A stretch of DNA of 52,297 bases from Comamonas sp. lk (GCA_945865425.1 CAMBFN010000002.1:1-52297), one strand, 5' to 3'. Shown: positions 1-8,931, numbered from the stretch's first letter. A program made the numbers and translations. The notes: generated by a model not told the origin, from the letters alone.

Positions 1-2
1 TA

Positions 3-446
3 CAGGCGCTGGAGATGGGCGGTAAGCAGACCAATTTGCGTGCCCTCAAAGGCCAGTGGCTCTTGATCAGCGTGGCCGGCGCTGACTGCCAGGCGCAGTG
101 CCAGCACCATTTGTACATGCAGCGCCAATTGCGCGAAGGGGTGGGTAAAGAAAAAGACCGTGTCGATTGGGTGTGGCTTGTCAGTGATGAGGCGGCTATT
201 GCGCCAAGTTTGTTGCCCGCGCTGGGCAGCGCCACTGTGTTGCGCGTGCCAACCGCGCTATTGCAAACCTGGCTGCAGCCTGAGCCAGGCATGGCTCTAG
301 AAGACCATTTGTATGTAGTTGATCCGCTGGGCAACTGGATGATGCGTTTTCCCGCCCGTATCGAGGTGGACAAGGCACCCAAAGCCAAGCGTGATGTGGA
401 GCGACTGCTACGCGCTTCCGCATTTTGGGATACGCCCGGGCGCTAA
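3..446 (+). CDS. SCO/thioredoxin-fold oxidase assembly-associated protein (5' partial)
   Basis: The frame is open to the left window edge, so the N-terminus, probably including a membrane anchor, is missing. The visible 147 residues contain a Cys-x3-Cys pair (DCQAQC) early in the domain and later the segment DHLYVVDPLGN. These line up in kind with the CxxxC and the 'DH...YIFDTKGQ' segment of the SCO protein encoded at 2533-3156, which suggests a diverged SCO or thioredoxin fold. It ends 18 bases before the likely ctaA start and clearly belongs to the same cytochrome oxidase biogenesis operon. In Burkholderiales a conserved protein of this kind normally lies between surf1 and ctaA. Whether it binds copper or reduces disulfides cannot be read from the sequence. 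Confidence 0.75.
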   Translation, partial: QALEMGGKQTNLRALKGQWLLISVAGADCQAQCQHHLYMQRQLREGVGKEKDRVDWVWLVSDEAAIAPSLLPALGSATVLRVPTALLQTWLQPEPGMALEDHLYVVDPLGNWMMRFPARIEVDKAPKAKRDVERLLRASAFWDTPGR

Positions 447-464
447 GCCTTGACAGCGAAAACC

Positions 465-1631
465 ATGGACACCGCGCTCTGGAACCTCTCGCCACTGGGC
501 CAGCTTGTGCTCATCGGCATGGCCGTAGCGGCCCTACCCCTGGCCTACCTGCTTTGGAGTGGGCGCCACCGCCAGGCCGCAGGCTGGCATTACGCTTTGA
601 CCCTGACCACCTTGTTCCTGACCTTTGATCTGGTTTTGTTCGGCGCCTTTACCCGCTTGACCGACAGCGGTTTGGGTTGCCCCGATTGGCCTGGATGCTA
701 CGGCCATGCCAGCCCAGTTGGCGCCAAGGGTGCTATCGCCTTGGCGCAGACGGTTAACCCTGAAGGCCCTGTCACGCATGGCAAGGCCTGGATCGAAATG
801 CTGCACCGTTACCTGGCTTCGGGCGTGGGTATGTTGATCGTGCTGCTAGCCATCAGCGCATGGCGTGAACATCGAGAGGCACGGGCGGCACAACAGCGTG
901 CACCCATTCACCCCGCATGGGCGATTACGACCTTGGTCTGGGTATGTGTGCAGGGTGGCTTTGGCGCGCTGACGGTCACCATGAAACTTTTTCCGGCCAT
1001 TGTCACCATGCACCTGCTAGGCGGCTATGTGTTGCTGGGCTTGCTGACATTACAGGCCGCGCAGCTGTGGCTGCGGTCCGGTGCGCGGCAAGTCCAAGCT
1101 ATTGCGATATCCGTGCGAGTCGGCCTGTGGCTGGCCCTGGCGGCACTTGGGCTACAGGCCGCGCTGGGCGGCTGGGTTAGTACCAACTACGCGGTGCTGG
1201 CCTGCATGGAATTTCCCACCTGCCAAGGCAGCCATTGGCCGGCGATGGATTTCGCGCAAGGCTTTACGCTGTGGCGCCCCCTGGGCTTGCAGCCCGATGG
1301 CCAGCCCCTGAGCTTTGAGGCGCTAACCGCTATCCATATGGTGCATCGCTGGATGGCCGCTGGCCTCGTTTTGGTGATGGGGCTGGTGCTTTGGCAATTG
1401 CGTGTCTACTCGGCGCTGCGCCGCCCGATGCAGTTATTGGGATTGCTGTTAGCCTTGCAATTGCTAACCGGCTTGAGCAACGTGGTATTGGGTTGGCCGT
1501 TGCTAGCCGCTGTGCTGCATACCGGTGGCGCAGGCGCTATGTTGGTATGCATGGTGTGGCTGCTGACCGTCAGCCGTGTGCCCGTGAACCGCCCTGTGGC
1601 TATGCCAACAACCTTGAGACAAGCAACGTGA
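465..1631 (+). CDS. ctaA: Heme A synthase (CtaA/Cox15)
   Basis: This polytopic inner-membrane protein should oxidise heme O to heme A for the aa3 oxidase. Seen: about eight hydrophobic segments in two similar halves and histidines at the expected helix positions (MLHRYLASG and TMHLLGG in the first half, [10 protein letters not shown] and VLHTGGAG in the second), the pattern of heme-liganding His pairs in the Cox15/CtaA family. The segment [10 protein letters not shown] after the first helix and [13 protein letters not shown] in the second half are family-typical Cys pairs. The length of 388 residues is usual for proteobacterial CtaA. I prefer ATG 465; an in-frame TTG at 450 would add five residues. 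Neither start has a convincing ribosome site. The stop overlaps the GTG start of ctaB. Confidence 0.93.
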   Translation: MDTALWNLSPLGQLVLIGMAVAALPLAYLLWSGRHRQAAGWHYALTLTTLFLTFDLVLFGAFTRLTDSGLGCPDWPGCYGHASPVGAKGAIALAQTVNPEGPVTHGKAWIEMLHRYLASGVGMLIVLLAISAWREHREARAAQQRAPIHPAWAITTLVWVCVQGGFGALTVTMKLFPAIVTMHLLGGYVLLGLLTLQAAQLWLRSGARQVQAIAISVRVGLWLALAALGLQAALGGWVSTNYAVLACMEFPTCQGSHWPAMDFAQGFTLWRPLGLQPDGQPLSFEALTAIHMVHRWMAAGLVLVMGLVLWQLRVYSALRRPMQLLGLLLALQLLTGLSNVVLGWPLLAAVLHTGGAGAMLVCMVWLLTVSRVPVNRPVAMPTTLRQAT

Positions 1632-2536
1632 CCCCACCGGCCAGCATCACCTCTTGGCTGCCCACTATGTCCGTGGTGCGGCAGTTCAACGCCTTGACCA
1701 AGCCACGGGTGATTCAGTTGATTGTGTTTTGTGCGCTCATCGGCATGGTGCTGGCCGTACCTGGCGCGCCGGATGGGGCGCAAGTACGGTTGGCGGCGAT
1801 CGCTTGTTTCGGTATCTGGCTGGTGTCGGCCGCTGCCGCTGCCTTCAATTGCATTGTGGAGCAGCAGATTGACGCCAAGATGAAACGCACCTCTTGGCGG
1901 CCCACCGCGCGCGGTGAACTAAGTAATACCCAAACCCTGATTTTTTCCGCGCTCTTGTGCAGTGCCGGCTCGGCGATTTTGTTTTTTTGGGTCAACCCGC
2001 TGACGATGTGGCTGACCTTTGCTACTTTTGTGGGATATGCGGTGATTTACACCGTCATCCTCAAACCCCTGACGCCGCAAAACATTGTCATCGGCGGCGC
2101 ATCTGGCGCTATGCCACCGGTGCTGGGTTGGGCCGCGATGACGGGCGATGTCGGGCCCGAGGCGTTGATCTTGTTTCTGATTATTTTTTTGTGGACACCA
2201 CCGCATTTCTGGGCTCTGGCCTTGTACCGGGTGGAGGACTATCGCAAGTCCGGTTTGCCCATGCTGCCGGTCACCCACGGCAGTGAGTTCACCCGCTTGC
2301 ATATCCTGCTTTACACCTGGGTTTTGTTTGCTGCCTGCCTGCTGCCCTTTATGTACGGCATGAGTTCCTGGCTGTATCTGGCGGCGGCCGTAGTTTTGAG
2401 CATATGGTTTTGTGTCTATGCCTGGCGCCTGATGCGCAATTACTCAGACACCTTGGCGCGCGCTACTTTTCGCTTTTCGTTGATTCATCTCAGCGCATTG
2501 TTCGCCGCTTTGTTACTGGACCATTACCTCTTATGA
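1628..2536 (+). CDS. ctaB: Protoheme IX farnesyltransferase (heme O synthase)
   Basis: This UbiA-family integral membrane prenyltransferase adds farnesyl to protoheme to give heme O, the substrate of CtaA. Diagnostic segments are LTKPRV near the N-terminus, the prenyl-diphosphate/Mg site reading N[14 protein letters not shown] followed by RPTARGEL, and [11 protein letters not shown] in the second half. The 302-residue length matches the family. The open frame extends upstream into ctaA, but the GTG at 1628 overlaps the ctaA stop (GTGA) and gives the normal N-terminus, so I chose it; ATG 1670 would remove the first 14 residues. The stop overlaps the ATG of the SCO gene (ATGA), so the three genes are translationally coupled. 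Confidence 0.93.
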   Translation: MTPPASITSWLPTMSVVRQFNALTKPRVIQLIVFCALIGMVLAVPGAPDGAQVRLAAIACFGIWLVSAAAAAFNCIVEQQIDAKMKRTSWRPTARGELSNTQTLIFSALLCSAGSAILFFWVNPLTMWLTFATFVGYAVIYTVILKPLTPQNIVIGGASGAMPPVLGWAAMTGDVGPEALILFLIIFLWTPPHFWALALYRVEDYRKSGLPMLPVTHGSEFTRLHILLYTWVLFAACLLPFMYGMSSWLYLAAAVVLSIWFCVYAWRLMRNYSDTLARATFRFSLIHLSALFAALLLDHYLL

Positions 2537-3156
2537 AACACCATGCTTTCCCTGCAACGGCGGGCATGTTGCAACGCCGTGGTGTGATGCGCCTGGGCCT
2601 GGCCGCCGCCGCTTTGTTGCTGGCCGCTTGTAACCCGAACAAGCCTGCTTTCAGTTCGGTGGACGTGACGGGGGCTGATTACGCCAAAGGTTTTGAACTG
2701 AGCGACCACAACGGGCAGTTGCGCCACCTTAGTGACTTTGCCGGCAAAGTGGTGGTGATGTTTTTCGGTTACACCCAATGTCCGGACGTATGTCCCGCCA
2801 CCATGATCGAACTGGCGCAGGTCAAAAAACTAATGGGTGCTGACGGTGAGCGCTTGCAGGCGCTGTTCGTGACGCTAGACCCTGAACGCGATACGCCGGA
2901 GTTGCTCAAAGCCTATATGGTCAACTTTGACCCTATGTTTTTGGCATTGCGCCCGACGCTAGAGCAACTGCCGCTGCTGGCCAAAGACTTCAAAATTTAT
3001 TACAAAAAAGTAGCAGGAAAAAGCGCAGATAGCTACACCATGGACCATTCCGCTGGCAGTTATATCTTCGATACCAAAGGCCAGTTGCGCCTGTTCACCC
3101 GCTATGGCAGCGGCGCGTCGGTACTGACGGCAGATATTGCGCAGTTGTTGAAATAA
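2533..3156 (+). CDS. SCO1/SenC family copper chaperone lipoprotein
   Basis: This 207-residue thioredoxin-fold protein delivers copper or electrons to the CuA site of cytochrome c oxidase. It starts with a basic stretch, a hydrophobic segment and a lipobox ending in LLLAAC, so it should be a lipoprotein facing the periplasm. The copper ligands of the SCO family are present: CPDVC (Cys-x3-Cys) after VVMFFGYTQ, and the distal His in [22 protein letters not shown] is also a SCO signature. ATG 2533 overlaps the ctaB stop; the frame remains open upstream but that part is ctaB shadow. It is the last gene of the heme A operon and converges on rpoH with only 16 bases between stop codons. Confidence 0.92.
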   Translation: MKHHAFPATAGMLQRRGVMRLGLAAAALLLAACNPNKPAFSSVDVTGADYAKGFELSDHNGQLRHLSDFAGKVVVMFFGYTQCPDVCPATMIELAQVKKLMGADGERLQALFVTLDPERDTPELLKAYMVNFDPMFLALRPTLEQLPLLAKDFKIYYKKVAGKSADSYTMDHSAGSYIFDTKGQLRLFTRYGSGASVLTADIAQLLK

Positions 3157-3170
3157 AAAAGGCTCGCGCC
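3155..3170 (-). terminator. Possible weak rpoH terminator
   Basis: Read on the minus strand immediately after the rpoH stop, the sequence GGCGCGAGCC can form a 3-bp GC stem with a GCGA tetraloop, followed by TTTTTT. The stem is short, so this is only a candidate; the T tract is the better part of the evidence. Confidence 0.3.
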
Positions 3171-3172
3171 AA

Positions 3173-4111
3173 TCAAGCGTAATCGACCAACGCGGTTTTC
3201 ATTTTTTTCATTGCCGCCACTTCGATTTGGCGGATGCGCTCGGCGCTCACGCCGTATTCGGCTGCCAACTCATGCAGCGTCATACCACCGCTGTTGTCGT
3301 CGTTGACCTTGAGCCAGCGTTCCTCCACGATGCGGCGGCTGCGCGGGTCCAGCACTTCCAGCGCGCTGGCAATTCCGTCGGAGGCCAGCACATCGCGCCG
3401 GTGCGCTTCGATCACCGCCAGCGGCTCGTGATTGCTATCGGTCAGGTAAGAAATAGGGCCATAGACTTCTTCGCCATCGTCCGAAGCCATCGGGTCGAGC
3501 AAGACGTCGCCGCCCGAAAGCCGGGTTTCCATTTCCAGCACATCTTGGGCGCTGACGTTTAGTTCGTCGGCCATGGCGCGCACTTGGGCCGGGCTCAAGG
3601 TGTCCCGGTGGGTGGCCATGTCAGCGGCGGCATCGTTTGATTTAAAGCGTTGCTTCATGGAGCGCAAATTGAAAAAGAGTTTGCGTTGGGCCTTGGTGGT
3701 GGCCACTTTCACCATGCGCCAGTTCTTCAGGATGTACTCGTGGATTTCAGCCTTGATCCAGTGCAGCGCGTAGCTCACTAAGCGGACGCCCTGGTCGGGG
3801 TCAAAGCGCTTGACGGCCTTCATCAGGCCGACATTGCCTTCCTGGATCAGGTCACCATGCGGCAAACCATAGCCCAGGTACTGGCGCGCTACCGACACCA
3901 CCAAGCGCAGGTGTGAAAGCACCAATTTACCGGCGGCTTCCAGGTCGTTGTCGTCGCGGTACTGGCGCGCAAAGCGCTGCTCTTCTTCCAGCGTCAGCAT
4001 GGGCAGCCGGTTGGCGGCAGAAATGTAAGCGTCCAGGTTGCCAAGCGGCGGCACCAAAGACCAGGGATTGGCCGAGGCCAAAGCGGTATTCGAGGCGATT
4101 GCGTGGGACAT
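3173..4111 (-). CDS. rpoH: RNA polymerase heat-shock sigma factor (sigma-32)
   Basis: This group-3-like sigma-70 family factor directs transcription of heat-shock genes. In order it shows region 1.2/2.1 (LTLEEEQRFARQY), region 2.2 to 2.4 with GDLIQEGNVGLMKAVKRFDP and VSYALHWIKAEIHEYI, the RpoH box QRKLFFNLR that separates RpoH from other sigma factors, and region 4.2 (LHELAAEYGVSAERIRQIE). The 312-residue length is slightly above E. coli RpoH. ATG 4111 is preceded by AAGGAG at a good distance. The gene sits directly downstream of, and opposite to, the oxidase-assembly operon, a common Burkholderiales arrangement. A perfect CIRCE element 30 bases upstream implies control by the HrcA repressor in addition to the usual post-transcriptional controls. 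Confidence 0.97.
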   Translation of the reverse strand: MSHAIASNTALASANPWSLVPPLGNLDAYISAANRLPMLTLEEEQRFARQYRDDNDLEAAGKLVLSHLRLVVSVARQYLGYGLPHGDLIQEGNVGLMKAVKRFDPDQGVRLVSYALHWIKAEIHEYILKNWRMVKVATTKAQRKLFFNLRSMKQRFKSNDAAADMATHRDTLSPAQVRAMADELNVSAQDVLEMETRLSGGDVLLDPMASDDGEEVYGPISYLTDSNHEPLAVIEAHRRDVLASDGIASALEVLDPRSRRIVEERWLKVNDDNSGGMTLHELAAEYGVSAERIRQIEVAAMKKMKTALVDYA

Positions 4112-4141
4112 AGGGGACTCCTTTAGTCTTAAGCCTGAATA

Positions 4142-4168
4142 TTAGCACTCAAACACAGAGAGTGCTAA
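4142..4168. promoter_or_regulatory. CIRCE operator (HrcA binding site)
   Basis: TTAGCACTC, nine spacer bases and GAGTGCTAA form a perfect match to the CIRCE consensus (TTAGCACTC-N9-GAGTGCTAA). It lies 30 bases upstream of the rpoH ATG and 28 bases upstream of the divergent rcnA frame, so it could control both, with rpoH the more likely target. Confidence 0.95.
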
Positions 4169-4178
4169 TAAATCTACT

Positions 4179-4196
4179 GGTTTACCCTAGGTTTAC
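4179..4196 (+). repeat. GGTTTAC direct repeat ahead of rcnA
   Basis: GGTTTAC occurs twice, at 4179-4185 and 4190-4196, 11 bases apart (about one helical turn), directly before the first in-frame start of rcnA. TATAGT at 4206-4211 could be a -10 element. The repeat may be an operator for a metal-responsive regulator, but it does not match an operator I can name. Confidence 0.25.
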
Positions 4197-5114
4197 TTGC
4201 GGGCTTATAGTCCGAGGATAAACGAATTTGTCCAATTGTTGCAGCAAGGCAACAGTAGTGTCTGGTGGTTTATCCCCAGCGCCATTGCGCTGGGGGCGCT
4301 GCACGGCCTGGAGCCCGGGCATTCCAAAACCATGATGGCTGCCTTCATCATCGCGGTGCGCGGCACGGTCGGCCAGGCGGTATTGCTGGGCCTGGCGGCA
4401 ACGCTATCGCACACCGCCATCGTGTGGGCGGTCGCCATGGGCGGCTTGTATTTCGGCGGCCAGTGGGACGCCGCGCAAAGCGAGCCCTATCTGCAACTGG
4501 TGTCTGCCGTGTTGATCGCCGCCACCGCCTTGTGGATGGCCTACCGCACTTGGCTGCAGGGATTGCCCCATGCACATGGGCACGAATATGGGCATGCGCA
4601 TCCGCACAAGCACAGCCACGATCACGATCACGATCACAGCCACAGCCACAGCCACGGGGCGACTCACGGCCACGCGCATGGCGGGGCGCACACGCACAGC
4701 CCATCCACTGCTGATGCAGAACCAGGCATGGACGCCCATGCCCGTGCGCATGCGCAGGAAATTGCCCGCCGCTTTGCCTCCGGCCATGCCACCAATGGTC
4801 AAGTTTTGGTGTTCGGACTGACCGGCGGTTTGATTCCCTGTCCGGCTTCCATTACCGTGCTGCTGCTGTGCCTGCAACTCAAAAAAATCGCCTTGGGAGC
4901 CGCCCTGGTGCTGAGCTTTAGTGTGGGCCTGGCGCTCACCATGGTGGCTTCGGGCGTGCTGGCTGCTTGGAGTGTGGGGCAGGCGACCAAGCGTTGGTCT
5001 GGCTTTGGTCATTGGGCTGCCAAAGCGCCCTATATTTCTACGGTCTTGATGCTGCTGCTCGCAGCCTGGATGGCTGGCGAAGGCTGGCATGGCTTGCAAG
5101 CACTTGCGGCCTAA
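4197..5114 (+). CDS. rcnA: Nickel/cobalt efflux protein RcnA
   Basis: This NiCoT-family inner-membrane exporter removes Ni2+ and Co2+ from the cytoplasm. Seen: hydrophobic segments with the family motif HGLEPGHSKTMMAAF (about residues 36-50), a cytoplasmic loop at about 125-168 with 19 histidines alternating with A, G, D or S, and a second half with FGLTGGLIPCPASITVLLLC. The text follows E. coli RcnA closely, but the His loop is longer. The start is uncertain. TTG 4197 is the first in-frame start and has only AGG as ribosome site. The region matching the E. coli start (xNEFVQLLQQGN) begins at an ATA codon at 4218 just after GAGG. No RcnR-like regulator is in the window. Confidence 0.9.
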   Translation: MRAYSPRINEFVQLLQQGNSSVWWFIPSAIALGALHGLEPGHSKTMMAAFIIAVRGTVGQAVLLGLAATLSHTAIVWAVAMGGLYFGGQWDAAQSEPYLQLVSAVLIAATALWMAYRTWLQGLPHAHGHEYGHAHPHKHSHDHDHDHSHSHSHGATHGHAHGGAHTHSPSTADAEPGMDAHARAHAQEIARRFASGHATNGQVLVFGLTGGLIPCPASITVLLLCLQLKKIALGAALVLSFSVGLALTMVASGVLAAWSVGQATKRWSGFGHWAAKAPYISTVLMLLLAAWMAGEGWHGLQALAA

Positions 5115-5304
5115 AGGGGCAGGGCAAGTAAGACGCCGCTGCTTCGCCGAGCCAAGGCAAACCACATCAAATCAAACCTAGCGCAGTCCGTGCAACCTAG
5201 TTGCGCATTGCGCCTACTATGCAAGGGCTTTGGGGCTGGTGCCGCTTGTGTGTCTGAACCGCGCACCATGTTCCAATGGGGGATGATCTCATCACCCCCT
5301 TGCA

Positions 5305-6537
5305 ATGCATCCTGACGCCCAATCGCTGTGGCGTCTTCCCCAATGGGCTTTTGCGGTGCTGCTGGCGGTGCTGGGCATGTTGGGGCCGTTTTCCATCGAT
5401 ACCTACTTACCGGCTTTTGCTGACATTTCTGCTTCGCTAGGCACTACGCCTTTGCACATGCAGCAGACTTTGTCGGCTTACTTGTTTGGCTTTGCATTTA
5501 TGTCGCTGTTTCACGGAACGATTTCCGACAGCTTTGGTCGCCGCCCGGTGGTGCTCTGGGGCTTGGCGGTGTTCACCTTGGCCTCGATGGGGTGCGCGCT
5601 TTCGCAAAGCATCGGGCAGCTGATTTTTTTCCGTGCACTGCAAGGCTTTTCCACCGGCGCAGGCATTGTGGTGGCACGTGCGGTAGTGCGCGATATGTAC
5701 CCGCCCTCGCAAGCGCAAAAAGTGATGAGCCAGATCACGATTTACTTCGGCATTGCCCCCGCGATTGCGCCGCTGATCGGCGGGCAGTTGTTGCTGTGGG
5801 GTAGTTGGCACTTGATATTTTGGTTCCTCACCGCGATCGGCGTGGTTTTGTGGATCGCTAATTACCGGCTCTTGCCCGAGACGCTACACATCAGTCTGCG
5901 CCAGCCTTTTCAAGTGCGGCACTTGATGGCTGGTTACTGGCAACTGGGCTCGGACCCGCGCTTTGTGTCGCTCGCATTGGCCAGCGGCATTCCGTTTAAC
6001 GGCATGTTTTTGTATGTGCTCAGCGCGCCGGTGTTTTTGGGCGAGGTGCTGCATTTAGCACCGCAGCATTTTTTTTGGTTTTTTCTGTTAACCATCGGCG
6101 GCATCATGGCCGGGGCCTGGATCAGCGGGCAGGTGGCCGGACGCATAACGCCCAAGCGCCAGATCCGCAACGGCTTTGTCATCATGCTGTGCATCGGGGT
6201 GGTCAATTTGGTCGCCAATGTGCTGTTCGCCGCCCATGTCAGCTGGGCCTTGTTTCCGGTAGCAATTTTTGCCTTTGGTTGGGCCATGATGGTGCCAGTG
6301 GTCACACTGCTGGTGCTGGACTTGTACCCCGAGCGGCGCGGCATGGCTTCCTCGCTGCAAAGTTTTATTGGCTCGCTGGCCAATGCCGTCGTCGCCGGTG
6401 TCATCTCACCTTTGGTGATGCATTCAGCGGTCGCGCTGGCTGCGACGTCGATTTGCATGATGGGCATTGGGCTGGTGGCCTGGGTACATATGCGCAAGCG
6501 CTGGCCGGCGATTGGCAACGAGATTCTCAAGGCTTGA
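5305..6537 (+). CDS. Bcr/CflA family drug-resistance MFS transporter
   Basis: This 410-residue protein with about twelve hydrophobic segments should be an inner-membrane proton-driven multidrug exporter (DHA1 family). Signature segments are GPFSIDTYLPAF in the first helix, SDSFGRRPVVLWG (MFS motif A between helices 2 and 3), and RALQGFSTGAGIVVARAVVRDMY (motif B and the Bcr-typical RAVVRD). The substrate (bicyclomycin, sulfonamides or others) cannot be inferred. It starts at ATG 5305 after a 190-base gap downstream of rcnA in which I see no gene. It is the last gene before the SOS locus. Confidence 0.9.
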   Translation: MHPDAQSLWRLPQWAFAVLLAVLGMLGPFSIDTYLPAFADISASLGTTPLHMQQTLSAYLFGFAFMSLFHGTISDSFGRRPVVLWGLAVFTLASMGCALSQSIGQLIFFRALQGFSTGAGIVVARAVVRDMYPPSQAQKVMSQITIYFGIAPAIAPLIGGQLLLWGSWHLIFWFLTAIGVVLWIANYRLLPETLHISLRQPFQVRHLMAGYWQLGSDPRFVSLALASGIPFNGMFLYVLSAPVFLGEVLHLAPQHFFWFFLLTIGGIMAGAWISGQVAGRITPKRQIRNGFVIMLCIGVVNLVANVLFAAHVSWALFPVAIFAFGWAMMVPVVTLLVLDLYPERRGMASSLQSFIGSLANAVVAGVISPLVMHSAVALAATSICMMGIGLVAWVHMRKRWPAIGNEILKA

Positions 6538-6570
6538 CGCGGGCGTAGGGCAGCGCGCCAAGCTGCCATA

Positions 6571-6590
6571 TACTGTATTTATTTACAGTA
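6571..6590. promoter_or_regulatory. LexA (SOS) box of imuAB
   Basis: The 20-base palindrome TACTGTATTTATTTACAGTA contains CTGT-N8-ACAG, the LexA operator of beta/gammaproteobacteria. It ends 10 bases before the imuA ATG, where LexA would block transcription. Confidence 0.95.
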
Positions 6591-6600
6591 TTTTTAGCCC

Positions 6601-7386
6601 ATGTCCGCCTTGCCTGCTCAAAGCCCCGGCCTGCCCGAACGCATTGCGCCGGGGCTGCTGCGCGCCGATGTTTGGCGAGCCGATGCGCTGGCCGCACCGC
6701 GTGTGCAGACCTTGTCCAGCGGCGATGCAGCGCTGGACGCCCAATTGCCTGGTGGCGGTTGGCCGGTTGGCGCGCTGACCGAATTGCTGCAAGCCCCGGG
6801 TGTGCATAACGAATGGCGCTTGCTATTGCCCGCGCTGGCGCGCTGTGGCAGCGGCCCGGTGGTACTGGTGGCGCCGCCCTATCTGCCGTTTGCGCCCGCC
6901 TTGCAGGCCCAGGGTTTGCAGGCGCAGCGCCTGCTCTGGCTGGGCGCGCCGGACAGCCAGGGCACGGCCGCCCTGTGGCTGAGCGAGCAGGCGCTGCGCT
7001 GCGCTGCGGTGGATGCGGTCTTGGCCTGGCTGCCGCAGGTGCGCCCCGAACAATTGCGTCGTTTGCAGTGGGCCGCTGCAGAACACCACAAATTGCTTTT
7101 CGTGCTGCGCCCCAGCGCCGCGCAGACCCAGGCCTCGCCTGCTGTGCTGCGCTTGTTATTGGACTTGGACGATGGCGCGGCGCTTTCGCTGCACATCCTC
7201 AAGCGCCGCGGCCCGCCACTGACCGGGCCCCTGCATCTGGCGGCACGCCCAGCAGCGCTGTTGCGCGTACTGGCCAGCGCCAAGCCGGCGCCTGCGGCAG
7301 AGTCTGCACCAAGCCTGCAGGCCGCCCCAGCGCAGACCACCTCAGCGCACATCGCTGTCTTACAACCGCGCAGGGCGACGCCATGA
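6601..7386 (+). CDS. imuA: Translesion synthesis accessory protein ImuA
   Basis: This 261-residue RecA/SulA-like protein belongs to the DNA-damage-induced mutagenesis cassette. It lacks a usable Walker A motif: the equivalent region reads LPGGGWPVGALTELL, as in other ImuA proteins. Further segments are VLVAPPYLPFAPAL, WLPQVRPEQLRRLQWAA and LHILKRRGPP. In the family it supports ImuB and DnaE2 and is needed for induced mutagenesis. It starts at ATG 6601 right after the LexA box, and its stop overlaps the imuB start (ATGA). The C-terminal 60 residues are rich in Ala and Pro and look disordered. Confidence 0.92.
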   Translation: MSALPAQSPGLPERIAPGLLRADVWRADALAAPRVQTLSSGDAALDAQLPGGGWPVGALTELLQAPGVHNEWRLLLPALARCGSGPVVLVAPPYLPFAPALQAQGLQAQRLLWLGAPDSQGTAALWLSEQALRCAAVDAVLAWLPQVRPEQLRRLQWAAAEHHKLLFVLRPSAAQTQASPAVLRLLLDLDDGAALSLHILKRRGPPLTGPLHLAARPAALLRVLASAKPAPAAESAPSLQAAPAQTTSAHIAVLQPRRATP

Positions 7387-8906
7387 AGCCCTACTGGCTG
7401 GCTGTGTGTCCGCAAGACGCGCATCACGCTGACCGTGATGCCGGTGCAATTGGCTATGCGCCATTACCGACCCTGCCGCTTGCAAGCGCTTTGCGTGGCG
7501 CTACTTCCCCGGATGCGGGAACAGAGTTTTCAGACGCTGCAGTCTGGGCGGACCCGCTGGCGGCGCTGGCCTGGTGGAGTTTGCAATTTACGCCCTGGGT
7601 GGCGCAAGTACAGCAGGCTTTAGTGCTGGAAATCTCGGCCAGCGAGCGCTTGTTTGGTGGACGCAAGGCGCTGGTGCAGGCGCTGTTGGAGTCCGGCCAC
7701 GCGCCCCTGCCTATGCAGTACGCGCATGGCGAGAGCGCTTTGCTCGCGCTGGCGCGCCTGGCCTGCGATGCTTTACAACAGGCGGGCGAATTGGCCCAGC
7801 CGCCCTTACCACCCGATGCTTTGCCCCTATACACGCTGGCCGCAGCGCAGGCCCATCTGCCCACGCTGGAGCGTTTGGGCTGTACCACCTGGGGCCAGTT
7901 GCGCGCCTTGCCGCGTGGTGGTGTGGCCCGCCGCTTTGGCGCGCCCCTGCTGACGGCTTTGGATAAGGCTTATGGCGCCGCGCCCGAGACCTATGCCTGG
8001 TTGCGCCTGCCCGAGGTGTTTGAGGCACCGCTGGAACTGGCCGCGCAGGTCGAATCGGCCGCAGCCATGTTGTTTGGCGCGCGCCGTTTGCTGGCGCAGT
8101 TGCAACTGTGGTTGCGCGCCCGCCAGCACGGGGTGCTGGCGCTAGAGTTGCGTTGGCAACTCGATGCGCGCCGTGCCAATGCCCGCCACCGGGACGCTTG
8201 GCACCAAGGCGATGGCTATGGCCGCCTGCACTTGCGCACTGCTGAGCCCACCCAGGACCCGCGCCACTTGGAGCGTCTGCTGGCCGAACACCTGGCGCAG
8301 GTCACGCTGCCTGCGCCGGTTTTGTATTTGCGCCTGCGTACGCTAGAAACCTGCGCATTGCGCGGCCAAAGCCTGAGCCTCTTGCCCGATGAAATACGCA
8401 GCGGCGACAGCCTGCACCATTTGCTTGAGCGCGTGGCCGCGCGCCTGGGGCCTGACAGCGTGCGCGCCGTGACCTTGCAAGATGAGCATCGCCCCGAGTG
8501 CATGCAGACCTGGCAAGCGCTGGGCGCGCAGGCAAGCGCCGTGGTGTCAACCGGCATAGGACGACCCAGCAGTGTCGCAGCGCAAACTGGCATGGCCTTA
8601 GGCACCCGCGCCACATCGCAAGCAAGCACCATCGCCGCGCAGGCGCTTTATCCCACTTGGTTGTTGCCCCAGGTGCGCAGCCTGCCCTGCGGCGCTGATG
8701 GTTTGCCCCAGTGGGACGGCCCGCTGGCCTTGCTGGCCGGGCCGCAGCGCTTGGAGCTGCAGGCCTGGGACACGGGGCCGCAAGTGCAGCGCGACTACTA
8801 CATCGCCCACAGCCCTGGCCAGGGTTTGCTCTGGGTCTATCGCGAGCGTTTAGGCCTAGCCCAGGGGCAGGGGGCCGCCTGGTATTTGCATGGCTTGTTT
8901 GCCTGA
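7383..8906 (+). CDS. imuB: ImuB, catalytically inactive Y-family polymerase homolog
   Basis: ImuB acts as the hub that links DnaE2 and the beta clamp during translesion synthesis. The 507 residues follow a Y-family layout without its catalytic acids: the N-terminus reads YWLAVCPQ where active enzymes have an Asp, and LVLEISASERLFGG replaces the usual 'SIDE' motif. The little-finger-like region (AQVESAAAMLFGARRLLAQL onward) and the C-terminal ImuB domain ending in WYLHGLFA are present. The open frame reaches back into imuA, but ATG 7383 overlaps the imuA stop and gives the family N-terminus. It ends 25 bases from the convergent chrA stop, so the operon finishes here and dnaE2 is separate. Confidence 0.92.
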   Translation: MKPYWLAVCPQDAHHADRDAGAIGYAPLPTLPLASALRGATSPDAGTEFSDAAVWADPLAALAWWSLQFTPWVAQVQQALVLEISASERLFGGRKALVQALLESGHAPLPMQYAHGESALLALARLACDALQQAGELAQPPLPPDALPLYTLAAAQAHLPTLERLGCTTWGQLRALPRGGVARRFGAPLLTALDKAYGAAPETYAWLRLPEVFEAPLELAAQVESAAAMLFGARRLLAQLQLWLRARQHGVLALELRWQLDARRANARHRDAWHQGDGYGRLHLRTAEPTQDPRHLERLLAEHLAQVTLPAPVLYLRLRTLETCALRGQSLSLLPDEIRSGDSLHHLLERVAARLGPDSVRAVTLQDEHRPECMQTWQALGAQASAVVSTGIGRPSSVAAQTGMALGTRATSQASTIAAQALYPTWLLPQVRSLPCGADGLPQWDGPLALLAGPQRLELQAWDTGPQVQRDYYIAHSPGQGLLWVYRERLGLAQGQGAAWYLHGLFA

Positions 8907-8931
8907 AGGCCTTGTGAGCTTATGCCGTGGC

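Noticed and set aside
4570-4720. Tandem CAC-rich stretch that might look like a short repeat array
   Set aside because: It is the codon pattern of the histidine-rich loop of RcnA; units are 6 bases or less with no spacers, so it is not a CRISPR or VNTR locus of interest.
4404-5165. 253-residue minus-strand open frame opposite rcnA
   Set aside because: It is antisense to a well-supported RcnA gene, has low-complexity composition mirrored from the His-rich loop and no recognisable domain.
6813-7382. 190-residue N-terminal extension of imuB
   Set aside because: It overlaps imuA in another frame; the ATG at 7383 overlaps the imuA stop and gives the family N-terminus.
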